The notes under the pieces were generated by a model, which saw only the letters and a list, made by a program, of their open reading frames with translations, did not search any database and had not been told where the DNA came from. A stretch of 45,547 bases of DNA from Hominifimenecus microfluidus. Its GTDB lineage: Bacteria; Bacillota; Clostridia; Lachnospirales; Lachnospiraceae. The stretch covers positions 1 through 45,547 of the forward strand of contig JAJEQR010000030.1 in the NCBI GenBank assembly GCA_020687485.1, given 5' to 3'. Positions 24,502 to 32,053 of the stretch are shown here, piece by piece (the first letter of the stretch is position 1; each line of letters starts with the position of its first letter). The translations under genes and the position numbers were made by a program.

Positions 24502-25098
24502 CTAGGCCTTCCGCAAAATCACATTCAACCATTTTTCTGTATCCCGACCTGGGCGAACATCGGTTGTGAGCCACGCTTCCTCCAGGCGCAGATGCGGAAC
24601 ACTTTTCAATAATTCCTCCAGACGGCGCTCGGTCATATCTGTAAAGTATCTTCCATTTCTTTCTCCTTCAAATTCACCATACTTGAAAGAGGCGTAAATA
24701 ATTCCATGGAATCTGAGAGCATCCGCCATCTTCAGAAACACAGCCTCCAATTCCTCCATAGACAGATGAAGAATCGACGCACAGGCCCAGATTCCATCAT
24801 AACGATTCTTCTCAGAGAAATCCTGGAAATGCATCTGCCGCACCGGAATGCCGCAGTACTGCTCTGCAATCCGGCAGAGCTCTTCCGATCCGTCCAGCGC
24901 CTCCACGCGGAATCCGTCCGAAAGAAAAGCCCGTGTATCCCGTCCGGAACCGCAGCCAAAATCCAGAATGAAAGATTCTGCTCTCAGCTTGTCTGTAAAT
25001 TTCCGGCGCAGTTCTTCCATATCCGCATCCTGCGTGCCGGAAGCGAAGGATGCTGCGTTCTGATTGTAGTAGTTGATCGTCTTTTCTGTCTGTGTCAT
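24502..25098 (-). CDS. Class I SAM-dependent methyltransferase
   Basis: The ATG at 25098 (198 residues, MTQTEKTINYYNQN) has AGGTG six bases upstream, in the same arrangement as the Hsp70 gene. An upstream ATG at 25152 lacks a ribosome site. Motif I is ILDFGCGSGRDTRAF (about residues 45-59), followed by VEALDGSEELC (motif II) and a motif-IV-like YDGIWACASILHL. It resembles the small UbiE/tellurite-resistance TehB-like methyltransferases often annotated in Firmicutes. The substrate cannot be told from sequence. It appears to be monocistronic. Confidence 0.85.
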   Translation of the reverse strand: MTQTEKTINYYNQNAASFASGTQDADMEELRRKFTDKLRAESFILDFGCGSGRDTRAFLSDGFRVEALDGSEELCRIAEQYCGIPVRQMHFQDFSEKNRYDGIWACASILHLSMEELEAVFLKMADALRFHGIIYASFKYGEFEGERNGRYFTDMTERRLEELLKSVPHLRLEEAWLTTDVRPGRDTEKWLNVILRKA

Positions 25099-25346
25099 AT
25101 CTGCACCTGCTTTCCATAGCCATTGCCCATACATGCAATGATCTAATTTCATGTGAAAACAAACAAACTTATTCTATCGACATCTTACTTAAAATCCGTG
25201 TATTCATTTCATCATAAGAATCCCAGTATTCTTTCTTTAAAATCCTCTTTTGTTTTTCTTTTTTATAATCATATCATAGTCTTCTTTGTTTGTAAATACT
25301 CCTACAAACCAAAAAGCATTATAATTTCAATCCTTTCATGCTTTCA

Positions 25347-25375
25347 TTAATATCTGCCTGAAAAAACGTTATACT
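25347..25375 (+). promoter_or_regulatory. Promoter candidate for the truncated small ORF
   Basis: TTAATA (25347-25352) and TATACT (25370-25375) are separated by 17 bases and lie about 35 bases before the ATG at 25411. The region from 25,153 to here is A+T-rich and holds nothing else recognisable. Confidence 0.4.
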
Positions 25376-25410
25376 TAATAAAGAAAATCATACTTAAAGG
25401 AGGGTTCTCT

Positions 25411-25509
25411 ATGGGTGAACATGATATTGATATTGCGGATATGCAGTGCTTGGTATTTCGAATGGCTCAAAAAAGATGGAAATGGTCTAAAGTTATTATA
25501 TCAATGTAA
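25411..25509 (+). pseudogene. Truncated small ORF, possibly a DUF3791-like fragment
   Basis: A perfect ribosome site (AAAGGAGG) precedes ATGGGTGAACATGAT. The frame runs only 32 codons (MGEHDIDIADMQC...VIISM) before TAA. The segment reads like the N-terminal part of small DUF3791-type proteins, which are normally about 70 residues, though that family match is from memory and weak. The stop falls one base before a strong palindromic element (25511), so the 3' part appears to have been lost or replaced when that element arrived. A genuine 32-residue peptide cannot be excluded. Confidence 0.45.
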
Positions 25510-25510
25510 T

Positions 25511-25693
25511 CTCCGGGAAAAAGCCGTCCCTCTTCTACGCAGCACCCGTGGCCGTGTGAAGACGGGTTCGGCTTGTCCCGGAGTTTGCGCGGAGCTCCAC
25601 GAAAAGTTTGATGAAAGTTGAGAACTCCACTCGCAGTGCCCCATTTGCTCTGGCTTTGCCTTCGCTCATGCGTGCTGTCGCACTATGGGGACT
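25511..25693. repeat. Compound palindromic intergenic element
   Basis: Two hairpins lie side by side. In the first (25511-25583), CTCCGGGA and TCCCGGAG, with GCCG/CGGC and an inner ACCCGT/ACGGGT, form a long imperfect stem. In the second (about 25635-25693), CCCCAT and ATGGGG close a G+C-rich arm. Base composition is more G+C-rich than the flanks. No open frame with a ribosome site fits it. It may be a dispersed repeat or a structured RNA, and it ends just before the 3' end of the degV gene. Confidence 0.5.
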
Positions 25694-25706
25694 TAGAATC
25701 TGCAGC

Positions 25707-26552
25707 TTATTTTCTCACATACACGATTCCGAAGGCGCCGGGGCCGATATGAGTTCCGATGGTCGGGCCGATGCCGCGCAGCTTCGGTTCCTCAAACTCG
25801 CCGGTTTGCTTCATTAGATACTGAACAAACTTCACGCAATTCTTCTTATCGCCGGAGTAAATGAAGTAAACAGGGTAATCCATATCCGGCGGCGCGGCTT
25901 CCAGGAGCTGCAGCACCTGCTTAAACACATGACGGAAGCCCACCTGCTTGCCGCAGAGGACAACGCTGCCATCAGTAGTAAAGGTCAGAACCGGCTTGAT
26001 ATTGATCAGCTTGCCAAGATTCGCCTCGGTACGGGAGATCCGTCCGCCCTTGTAAAGGTATTCCAGAGTATCCAGTCCGGCATAGATGGTAACCCGCTGC
26101 TTTAATTTCTCAAGCATTGCTACGATCTCTTTGGCGCATACTCCCTGGTGCCGCATAATAACTGCCTGATCGACCAGAATGCGCATGCTCAAAGTCGCAT
26201 GGCAACTGTCCACAATATAGATATCGTCGTACTGTGCTATTTCTTTGGCTAGCTGCGCGGACTGAATTGTTCCGCTTAACGCGCCGGAAATCAGGATTGC
26301 GATTACCGTGTCACCGGCTGTCTTTGCCTCTTCAAAGCAGTCCAGGAAGCTGGCAGGGGAAGGCTGTGCGGTATGGGGAAGGCATTTGGAATTCTTCAGA
26401 CGTTCAAAGAACTCTTCTTTTTCAAGATCTACACCGTCAGTGAAAACTTCGTCTCCAAAGCTGACAGTCATTGGGATGCAGATAATATTTCTCTTTTCAA
26501 TTTCCGCTTTTGTATAATCAGCAGCGGAATCCGTAACGATCCGAATCGCCAT
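25707..26552 (-). CDS. DegV family fatty-acid-binding protein
   Basis: The 281-residue protein shows the DegV signatures: TDSAADYTKAEIEKRN at the N-terminus, then IAILISGALSGTIQSA near residue 90, which contributes to binding the fatty-acid carboxylate, and the C-terminal GPTIGTHIGPGAFGIVYV. DegV/FakB proteins bind fatty acids, and FakB members present them to the kinase FakA for phospholipid synthesis. No fakA gene is in the window. AAAGGAG lies before the ATG and a good promoter upstream (26657-26685), so it is probably a single-gene unit. Confidence 0.92.
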   Translation of the reverse strand: MAIRIVTDSAADYTKAEIEKRNIICIPMTVSFGDEVFTDGVDLEKEEFFERLKNSKCLPHTAQPSPASFLDCFEEAKTAGDTVIAILISGALSGTIQSAQLAKEIAQYDDIYIVDSCHATLSMRILVDQAVIMRHQGVCAKEIVAMLEKLKQRVTIYAGLDTLEYLYKGGRISRTEANLGKLINIKPVLTFTTDGSVVLCGKQVGFRHVFKQVLQLLEAAPPDMDYPVYFIYSGDKKNCVKFVQYLMKQTGEFEEPKLRGIGPTIGTHIGPGAFGIVYVRK

Positions 26553-26656
26553 AGGTTTAAACTCCTTTTTTCATTACACTAATTCAGAGCTTTTCATCTA
26601 TTCCGCTTACTCTGAACCTGCGCAAATTACTTTCAACATCGAAGTGTCGGTTAGTT

Positions 26657-26685
26657 ATTATACTACGCACTCTCATGTTTTTCAA
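26657..26685 (-). promoter_or_regulatory. Promoter of the degV gene
   Basis: On the minus strand TTGAAA (26685-26680), a 17-base spacer and a perfect TATAAT (26662-26657) lie about 100 bases before the start codon. Confidence 0.75.
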
Positions 26686-26771
26686 TAGAAATCCGACAGG
26701 AATCTACCTAATGTTGGTTTTCATGCTGCTACATGGTGTCCCAAATGAATTACATGTTTCCGCCGCCAGAA

Positions 26772-26801
26772 TTCATATTTATCTCTCTGTATCCATAAAA
26801 T
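26772..26801 (+). promoter_or_regulatory. Promoter candidate for the FMN-binding-like gene
   Basis: TTCATA (26772-26777), an 18-base spacer and TAAAAT (26796-26801) lie about 30 bases before the ATG at 26832. Confidence 0.4.
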
Positions 26802-26831
26802 ATGACAAAGGCCTTCTGTGAGGAGATTTTC

Positions 26832-27260
26832 ATGAAAAAGAAACCCAGGATTATGGTTCTGAAGCTCAGAGAGATTATTTATACTCTGATTTTTCTGGCG
26901 CTCGGAATCTTTTTGATTGTACTGCTGATACATATGTTTAGTGGAAAAGCCGGAGCTGAGGCGTCCGCCGATTCGAAATACGTTCCGGGCGTATATACAT
27001 CTGCGCTTCTGCTTGGCAGCCGTCATGTCGATGTGGAAGTGGCCGTGGATGAAGACCGGATTCAGGGGATTCGGCTGGTGGATCTGGATGAGAGTGTTAC
27101 GGCGATGTATCCTCTGGTAGAACCTGCAATTGCTTCTCTGGAGGAGCAGATTCTGGCGTCTCAATCTGTAGAACAGGTGGCTCTGGAGGAGGATTCCCGC
27201 TACACAGGTACGTTGCTTCTGAATGCGATCAGTAACGCATTGTCGCTGGCAGAACCTTAA
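26832..27260 (+). CDS. Membrane-anchored FMN-binding-like protein
   Basis: The ATG at 26832 (142 residues, MKKKPRIMVLK) follows GAGGAG. An ATG 30 bases earlier lacks a site. One hydrophobic segment (about residues 15-37, IYTLIFLALGIFLIVLLIHMF) after a basic start suggests an N-terminal anchor with the rest outside. The outer domain (GVYTSALLLGSRHVDVEVAV... then SRYTGTLLLNAISNALSLA) follows the FMN_bind (PF04205) pattern of RnfG/NqrC-like proteins. The usual SGATxTS flavin-attachment motif is replaced by SRYTGT, so covalent FMN attachment is doubtful. A strong terminator follows. Confidence 0.65.
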   Translation: MKKKPRIMVLKLREIIYTLIFLALGIFLIVLLIHMFSGKAGAEASADSKYVPGVYTSALLLGSRHVDVEVAVDEDRIQGIRLVDLDESVTAMYPLVEPAIASLEEQILASQSVEQVALEEDSRYTGTLLLNAISNALSLAEP

Positions 27261-27281
27261 AGTGAAGGCAACAATTATATG

Positions 27282-27338
27282 AAAATCATCAAAAAAGAAG
27301 ATCTGCCGAAACTGCAGATCTTCTTTTTTGATGATTTT
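27282..27338. terminator. Bidirectional intrinsic terminator with 25-base stem
   Basis: The arms at 27282-27306 and 27314-27338 are perfect reverse complements with a 7-base loop (CGAAACT). The stem has an A-rich 5' side and a T-rich 3' side, so it works in both directions. It separates the FMN-binding-like gene from the convergent metal/NAD operon. Confidence 0.9.
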
Positions 27339-27355
27339 TATTAAGATAATCGTTA

Positions 27356-27556
27356 CTACGCTTTCTGGCGATCCAGCATCTCCTGGAGAGCTTCGTCACC
27401 TTCTTCTATCCATACATCCTCTTCGTCCCCGTTGATGCCAAGGTATTCGCGAAGCGGTGTATTGTCATCGCTGAAGTTCCAGCGGCTGACCAGCGCGTCC
27501 AGTTCTTCGAACTCAATCAGGCCGGCCAGATAGGCTTCCTTGAATTTTTTCTCCAT
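27356..27556 (-). CDS. Small acidic protein of unknown function (66 residues)
   Basis: MEKKFKEAYLAGLIEFEELD opens a short, helical, strongly acidic protein with no cysteine and no membrane segment. AAGGCGG precedes the ATG. It is the last gene of the minus-strand operon, 16 bases after the CobW-DUF1980 gene. I do not recognise a family. Its position suggests a link with the GTPases upstream. Confidence 0.7.
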   Translation of the reverse strand: MEKKFKEAYLAGLIEFEELDALVSRWNFSDDNTPLREYLGINGDEEDVWIEEGDEALQEMLDRQKA

Positions 27557-27572
27557 AAGCCGCCTTTTCCAA

Positions 27573-28511
27573 TCAGGTAAAATATACTGGATCCTGCGAG
27601 GGCTTCTTGGCGGGAAGCGCTTCGCGAAGGGTCAGCACAGGAACTTTCTCGCCGTATGCTTTCACGTACTCGAAGCCGAAATCTACTGTCACCTTTACCC
27701 AGTCTCTCTGCTGGTACGGGAAATCTCCGGTGAAGCGGCAGATATATCCCATGAAACGGATATCATCCGCGCAGCAGGTCATGATAAATCGTCCAGGCAC
27801 AAAGGTTCCTGGCTTTAGGTTGCGACCGCGGTAAACTTGTGCAAGGAAACGGATTTGCTTGCCTTTGTAACGTTCCGGATGCTCTCTGGCATCCAGATAC
27901 CACAGACCGTAGTCCATATCTTCGATCTCAATAACCGGACCGGTGACGTCAAACGGCATCGGCTCATCGGCCGGATCATACATCTCGCCGTCTTCCCGTT
28001 CAAATACAATCTGTGCCGGCGGGTTATTTGCCTTGATTAGGCGGCGCATTCTTGCACGATCCATCTCTTCCGGTGTGCGGTTAAAGATAATGAGTCCGGA
28101 CTGAGAGAGCTGCTCCAGAAACATGGCACGCATATTCGTCATGTACATCTCCGCCGTCGTAGCGTCTACGGTCGAGTAGATGCCGACGCATTCCCAGTGT
28201 TTCGGGAATTCCCGGTCGAAAAGCGTGCTCATCGGCCAGGTGCCGTTCCACTCGATCATGACCTGATCCGGATCAAACTTCTTTGCGCACTGCACCAGAA
28301 GACTGTCCGTCAGCTTCTCCTGGCTCTCCACAGTCACTACATAGGCGCCGTTCGCCGAGAGAAACTGCTCGTCATACTCTTCATCTCCTTCTTCGCAGAG
28401 GATAATCAGAGTACGTTCTGTTTCAAAATCCGGACTGGACAGGGTATCTTTCAGCAGGGTTGTCTTGCCGCTGTCCAGAAATCCGGTAAATACATATACA
28501 GGTACTTCCAT
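27573..28511 (-). CDS. CobW-type GTPase fused to a DUF1980/TIGR03943-like domain
   Basis: The 312-residue protein begins with a G3E/CobW P-loop, GFLDSGKTTLL (residues 10-20), and a GTPase core. The metal-binding CxCC motif typical of COG0523 members is absent (IEWNG occupies the expected region). From about residue 190 a second domain reads IEIEDMDYGLWYLD...YKGKQIRF...FVPGRFIMTCCADDI...YICRF, which matches the OB-like DUF1980/TIGR03943 (YcgQ-like) family. In Bacillus, YcgQ-type and COG0523 genes belong to the zinc-starvation regulon, so a role in metal allocation is likely. It follows a canonical His-rich CobW gene in the same operon. Confidence 0.8.
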   Translation of the reverse strand: MEVPVYVFTGFLDSGKTTLLKDTLSSPDFETERTLIILCEEGDEEYDEQFLSANGAYVVTVESQEKLTDSLLVQCAKKFDPDQVMIEWNGTWPMSTLFDREFPKHWECVGIYSTVDATTAEMYMTNMRAMFLEQLSQSGLIIFNRTPEEMDRARMRRLIKANNPPAQIVFEREDGEMYDPADEPMPFDVTGPVIEIEDMDYGLWYLDAREHPERYKGKQIRFLAQVYRGRNLKPGTFVPGRFIMTCCADDIRFMGYICRFTGDFPYQQRDWVKVTVDFGFEYVKAYGEKVPVLTLREALPAKKPSQDPVYFT

Positions 28512-28585
28512 TCGTTATAAAAACTCCTTTGTGATACGGAAATGAAGTTCCGCCTGTTCTCGACTCGTTCGATCAGGAAAGCTTC

Positions 28586-29791
28586 TTAAATATGAAACGC
28601 TTTCTTAATCTCGTCTTCCTTCAGATCGGTTCCGATGACACAGATACGTCCGGTAAAGTCTGCAGCAGTCTCACGAACCTCAGTTTCTTCCGGTACCAGA
28701 TCGAATTCAATCCAGCTTCCATCCGTCAGAGCTACGATACCCTTGGAACGAAGAATGGTTCCGTAGGTGTTCGTCTCTGCAAATGCCTTGAGGATGGTGT
28801 TGATCTCCGCGCGGTCATACTTATGAACAGTTTCCGCGCCCCAGCTGGTGAAGATTTCATCGGCATGATGGTGATGATGATGTCCCTCATGATTGTGGTC
28901 ATGGCAGCCGCAGGTGCAGTTCTCACCGTGATCATGGTCATGATGATGCTCATGCTCCTCATGATCGTGGTGATGCTCATGCTCCTCGTGATCGTGGTGA
29001 TGCTCATGCTCCTCGTGATCGTGGTGATGCTCATGCTCCTCATGATCGTGATGATGCTCATGCTCCTCATGATCGTGGTGATGCTCATGCTCCTCATGAT
29101 CGTGGTGATGCTCATGCTCCTCGTGATCGTGATGATGCTCGGCTTCGTGCTCGCGGTGCTCACGCAGAGTCTCCTCTACGAAATTCTCGGAACGATGCGT
29201 CTCGCCCAGAGCACGCTGAATGACTTCGCCGGAAAGTTCATCCCAGGGAGTTGTGATAATCGCCGCTTTCTCGTTGTGCTCACGAAGCAGATGCACGCTC
29301 TCCTCCAGCTTCTCCTCCTTGATGGCATCGGTACGGCTCAGAACAATCGTATCCGCATGCTCCACCTGGTTCAGGAAGAATTCGCCGAAGTTCTTCATAT
29401 AGCTCTTCGTCTTCTTCGCATCTACGACAGTGATCATGCCATCCAGCTCGATCGGCTCCTCGCCGTGTACATCGAGCACTGCGGCAGCTACATCAGACAG
29501 CTTACCTACGCCAGACGGCTCAATCAGAACGCGGTCCGGATGATATTCGCGGATAACCTTCTGAAGTGCCTCGCTGAAATCGCCGACCAGCGTGCAGCAG
29601 ATGCAACCGGAATTCATCTCGGTAATCTCGATGCCGGCATTTTTCAGAAACCCGCCGTCAATTCCGATCTCACCGAACTCATTCTCGATCAGGACAACCT
29701 TCTGTCCGGCAAACACCTTGCTGAGAAGATGCTTGATGAATGTTGTCTTTCCTGCCCCGAGGAAACCGGAAATAATACTAACCTTTGTCAT
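28586..29791 (-). CDS. CobW/COG0523 metallochaperone GTPase with His-rich repeat
   Basis: The ATG at 29791 (401 residues, MTKVSIISGF) is chosen for its AAGG site and because the family starts at this strand. The longer frame begins 90 bases earlier without a site. It has the P-loop GFLGAGKTTF (about 9-18), the metal motif SGCICCTL (CxCC), GTPase SRTDA, and a C-terminal CobW_C domain. Between them lie seven tandem copies of a nine-residue unit HHHDHEEHE, then a Cys-His cluster (CTCGCHDHNHEG) and six more His. COG0523 GTPases deliver zinc (or other metals) to apo-enzymes, and the His tract is a metal store or sensor. The start overlaps the end of the hydrogenase-regulator gene by 14 bases. Confidence 0.92.
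   Translation of the reverse strand: MTKVSIISGFLGAGKTTFIKHLLSKVFAGQKVVLIENEFGEIGIDGGFLKNAGIEITEMNSGCICCTLVGDFSEALQKVIREYHPDRVLIEPSGVGKLSDVAAAVLDVHGEEPIELDGMITVVDAKKTKSYMKNFGEFFLNQVEHADTIVLSRTDAIKEEKLEESVHLLREHNEKAAIITTPWDELSGEVIQRALGETHRSENFVEETLREHREHEAEHHHDHEEHEHHHDHEEHEHHHDHEEHEHHHDHEEHEHHHDHEEHEHHHDHEEHEHHHDHEEHEHHHDHDHGENCTCGCHDHNHEGHHHHHHADEIFTSWGAETVHKYDRAEINTILKAFAETNTYGTILRSKGIVALTDGSWIEFDLVPEETEVRETAADFTGRICVIGTDLKEDEIKKAFHI
28944..29132 (-). repeat. Seven tandem 27-base repeats encoding HHHDHEEHE
   Basis: Seven consecutive 27-base units (in-frame, differing mainly at silent sites such as CTC[A/G]TGATCGTG[G/A]) encode the His/Glu tract of the CobW protein. The high identity suggests recent expansion and length variation between strains. 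It is a coding minisatellite and not a CRISPR array. Confidence 0.92.
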
Positions 29792-30050
29792 TGTTGTTAC
29801 CTTCTTTCTTTTTTGCATATAACGTCTTGGCGCTGACGCCCTCCAGGCGTCCCAGCTTACCGGACAGCGCGCTGATGACATCCTGCGGAGCGTCGATCAC
29901 AAGACTGATGATGTTAACACCTTTCTCCGGATATGGCAGACCCATGCGCCCGCGAATATACGAGCTATACTGATGAAGGAGTTCATTCACACAGCCTGCC
30001 ATCTCCGTGTTCTCTACCATGATTCCTACCAGCGCGATCCGTGTCTCCAT
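29778..30050 (-). CDS. TM1266-family iron-only hydrogenase system regulator
   Basis: The 90-residue protein (METRIALVGIMVENTEMAGCVNEL...GVNIISLVIDAPQDVISALSGKLGRLEGVSAKTLY) matches the TM1266 (TIGR03959) ACT-like ferredoxin-fold family found near [FeFe]-hydrogenase maturation genes. Its role is thought regulatory but is not established. The usual hydE/F/G neighbours are absent here, while a CobW GTPase overlaps its 3' end and nadE lies nine bases upstream. The ribosome site is weak (AAGAG), so translation may be coupled to nadE. Confidence 0.87.
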   Translation of the reverse strand: METRIALVGIMVENTEMAGCVNELLHQYSSYIRGRMGLPYPEKGVNIISLVIDAPQDVISALSGKLGRLEGVSAKTLYAKKKEGNNNDKG

Positions 30051-30059
30051 AACGGTCTC

Positions 30060-32015
30060 TTACTGTTCAAAGGACTTTTCGATCTCATCAATTGCGCGGA
30101 TCTGCTCCAGCCAGATTCTGCCGCTGGCATCGCTCGGCATGCGCCAGTCGCCGCGGGGTGAGATCGCCACAGAACCTACCTTCGGGCCATCCGGCAGGCA
30201 GGAACGCTTGAACTGCTGCGAGAAGAAGCGGCGATAGAACGTATACAGCCACTTCCGGATTACGATAGGCTCATAACTGCCGTCAAAGGCAAGGAGTGCC
30301 AACCGGTAGATCTTGTCCGGGGCGAAGCCGTAACGCAGCATGTAATACAGGAAGAAGTCATGCAGCTCATAAGGGCCTACCAGATCTTCGGTCTTCTGAG
30401 AAATCTTTCCTTCTTCCGGCGGAAGAAGCTCCGGGCTGACCGGTGTATCCAGTACATCGAACAGAGCCGCCGCCAACTCTTTGCTGGCACTTGTTTCTGC
30501 GTAGTAGTGCACCAGATGACGTACCAACGTCTTCGGGACACCGGCGTTGACGCCATACATGGCCATGTGATCGCCGTTATAAGTCGCCCAGCCGAGCGCC
30601 AGTTCTGACATATCACCGGTGCCGATTACCATACCGTCAATCTGATTCGCAACATCCATCAGTACCTGTGTGCGTTCTCTGGCCTGGCCGTTCTCATAAG
30701 TCACATCATGAACCGACTCATCATGACCGATATCGCGGAAATGCGTCCGTACGGCATCACGAATCGGAATCTCCTGAAGAGACGCTCCAACAGCCTGAGC
30801 CATTATACAAGCATTCTTGTATGTGCGGTCAGTTGTACCGAAGCAGGGCATGGTAATCGCATGAATCCCGTTTCTCGGAAGTCCCAGATCGTCAAATGCT
30901 TTCACGGTAACCAGAAGGGCCAGTGTGGAATCCAGACCGCCGGAAATACCGATCACGGCATGGCGGCATCCGGTATGTTCCAGACGCTTCTTCAGTCCCA
31001 TCTCCTGGATGGAAAGAATCTCTTCACATCTTTCTTCTCTGTTCTTTTTGTCCGTCGGCACAAAGGGTGTCCGGCTGGGCGGCTGCGGCAGCGCAGTCAA
31101 TTCCTGCTGTATATGGAACGGAATCCGGATATACGTAGTTTCCGCTGTCCGTCCACTGGGGAACGATGTATTTCTGCGGCGCTCACTTTCCAGCTTGTCA
31201 ACATCGATGACTGCGGTAACCGTTTCATTCTGAAAGCGTCTGCTCTCTGCCAGAAGGCTTCCATTCTCCGCAATCAGGTTGTGCCCGCCGAAGACGAGAT
31301 CCGTCGAGGATTCGCCCTCTCCGGCACTGGCATACACGTAGCCGCACAGAAGACGTCCAGACTGCCCGGTTACCAGATCTCTCCGATAAACACCTTTGCC
31401 GATCGCTTCGTCGCTGGCGGAACCGTTTACGATTACGGTTGCTCCGGCAAGTGCGTGACGAATACTGGGCGGCATCGGCGCCCAGACATCTTCACACACT
31501 TCCGCTGCCAGAACAAGATTCTGAACTTCACCACAGGTGAAGAGAATATCAGTTCCAAGAGGAACCATATAATGCTCCTCCTCATGCCGGAAGGGAACCA
31601 GAATCGCGGCATCCGGTCCCGGCTCAAAATGGCGCTTCTCATAGAATTCCCCGTAATTCGGAATATTCTTTTTCGGAATCAGACCGATCAGATTGCCTCT
31701 GTTCACAACTGCCAGAACATTGTACAGGCATCCGTGATCCCTCCAGACTGTCCCGATGAAGCTGATCGCATTCAGCTCTTTGGAGGCCCGCAGAACCTGG
31801 TAAAGCGCTTCCTCTGCCTGTTCCAGAAGCAGCTGCTGCAGGAACAAATCTCCACATGTATAACCGGTAAGTACGAGCTCCGGAAAGACCAGAACCCGGC
31901 TGCCATTTCCGGCTGCTTCCCGCATAGCGGCAATCACCTGTTCTGCATTGTAGAGAGGATCCGCCACGCGGATCTTTGGTGTAATGGCCGCAACTTTTAT
32001 AAAACCATGATTCAT
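30060..32015 (-). CDS. nadE: Glutamine-dependent NAD+ synthase
   Basis: This 651-residue enzyme makes NAD+ from nicotinate adenine dinucleotide, ATP and glutamine. The N-terminal nitrilase-type glutaminase carries its Glu in FPELVLTGYTCGDLF, Lys in the PKKNIPNYGEF region and Cys in AAEVCEDVWAP. The C-terminal synthetase has the P-loop GISGGLDSTLALL. Length and domain order match bacterial two-domain NadE. The ATG follows CGGAGG and lies 38 bases after the aminopeptidase stop, in one operon. Nothing unusual is seen. Confidence 0.96.
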   Translation of the reverse strand: MNHGFIKVAAITPKIRVADPLYNAEQVIAAMREAAGNGSRVLVFPELVLTGYTCGDLFLQQLLLEQAEEALYQVLRASKELNAISFIGTVWRDHGCLYNVLAVVNRGNLIGLIPKKNIPNYGEFYEKRHFEPGPDAAILVPFRHEEEHYMVPLGTDILFTCGEVQNLVLAAEVCEDVWAPMPPSIRHALAGATVIVNGSASDEAIGKGVYRRDLVTGQSGRLLCGYVYASAGEGESSTDLVFGGHNLIAENGSLLAESRRFQNETVTAVIDVDKLESERRRNTSFPSGRTAETTYIRIPFHIQQELTALPQPPSRTPFVPTDKKNREERCEEILSIQEMGLKKRLEHTGCRHAVIGISGGLDSTLALLVTVKAFDDLGLPRNGIHAITMPCFGTTDRTYKNACIMAQAVGASLQEIPIRDAVRTHFRDIGHDESVHDVTYENGQARERTQVLMDVANQIDGMVIGTGDMSELALGWATYNGDHMAMYGVNAGVPKTLVRHLVHYYAETSASKELAAALFDVLDTPVSPELLPPEEGKISQKTEDLVGPYELHDFFLYYMLRYGFAPDKIYRLALLAFDGSYEPIVIRKWLYTFYRRFFSQQFKRSCLPDGPKVGSVAISPRGDWRMPSDASGRIWLEQIRAIDEIEKSFEQ

Positions 32016-32053
32016 AGAACATCCTCCGTTCTCTCAGGTATAAATGATGGGAA

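Noticed and set aside
25415-25621. A 68-codon frame beginning at 25415
   Set aside because: It is out of frame with the well-placed ribosome site and ATG at 25411 and runs through the palindromic element.
28944-29132. Tandem repeats resembling a CRISPR array
   Set aside because: The units are contiguous 27-base repeats without spacers, in frame inside a CobW gene.
28592-29836. A 414-codon plus-strand frame full of Met/Leu/Val repeats
   Set aside because: It is the reverse complement of the His-rich CobW repeat and only looks like a membrane protein because of that repeat.
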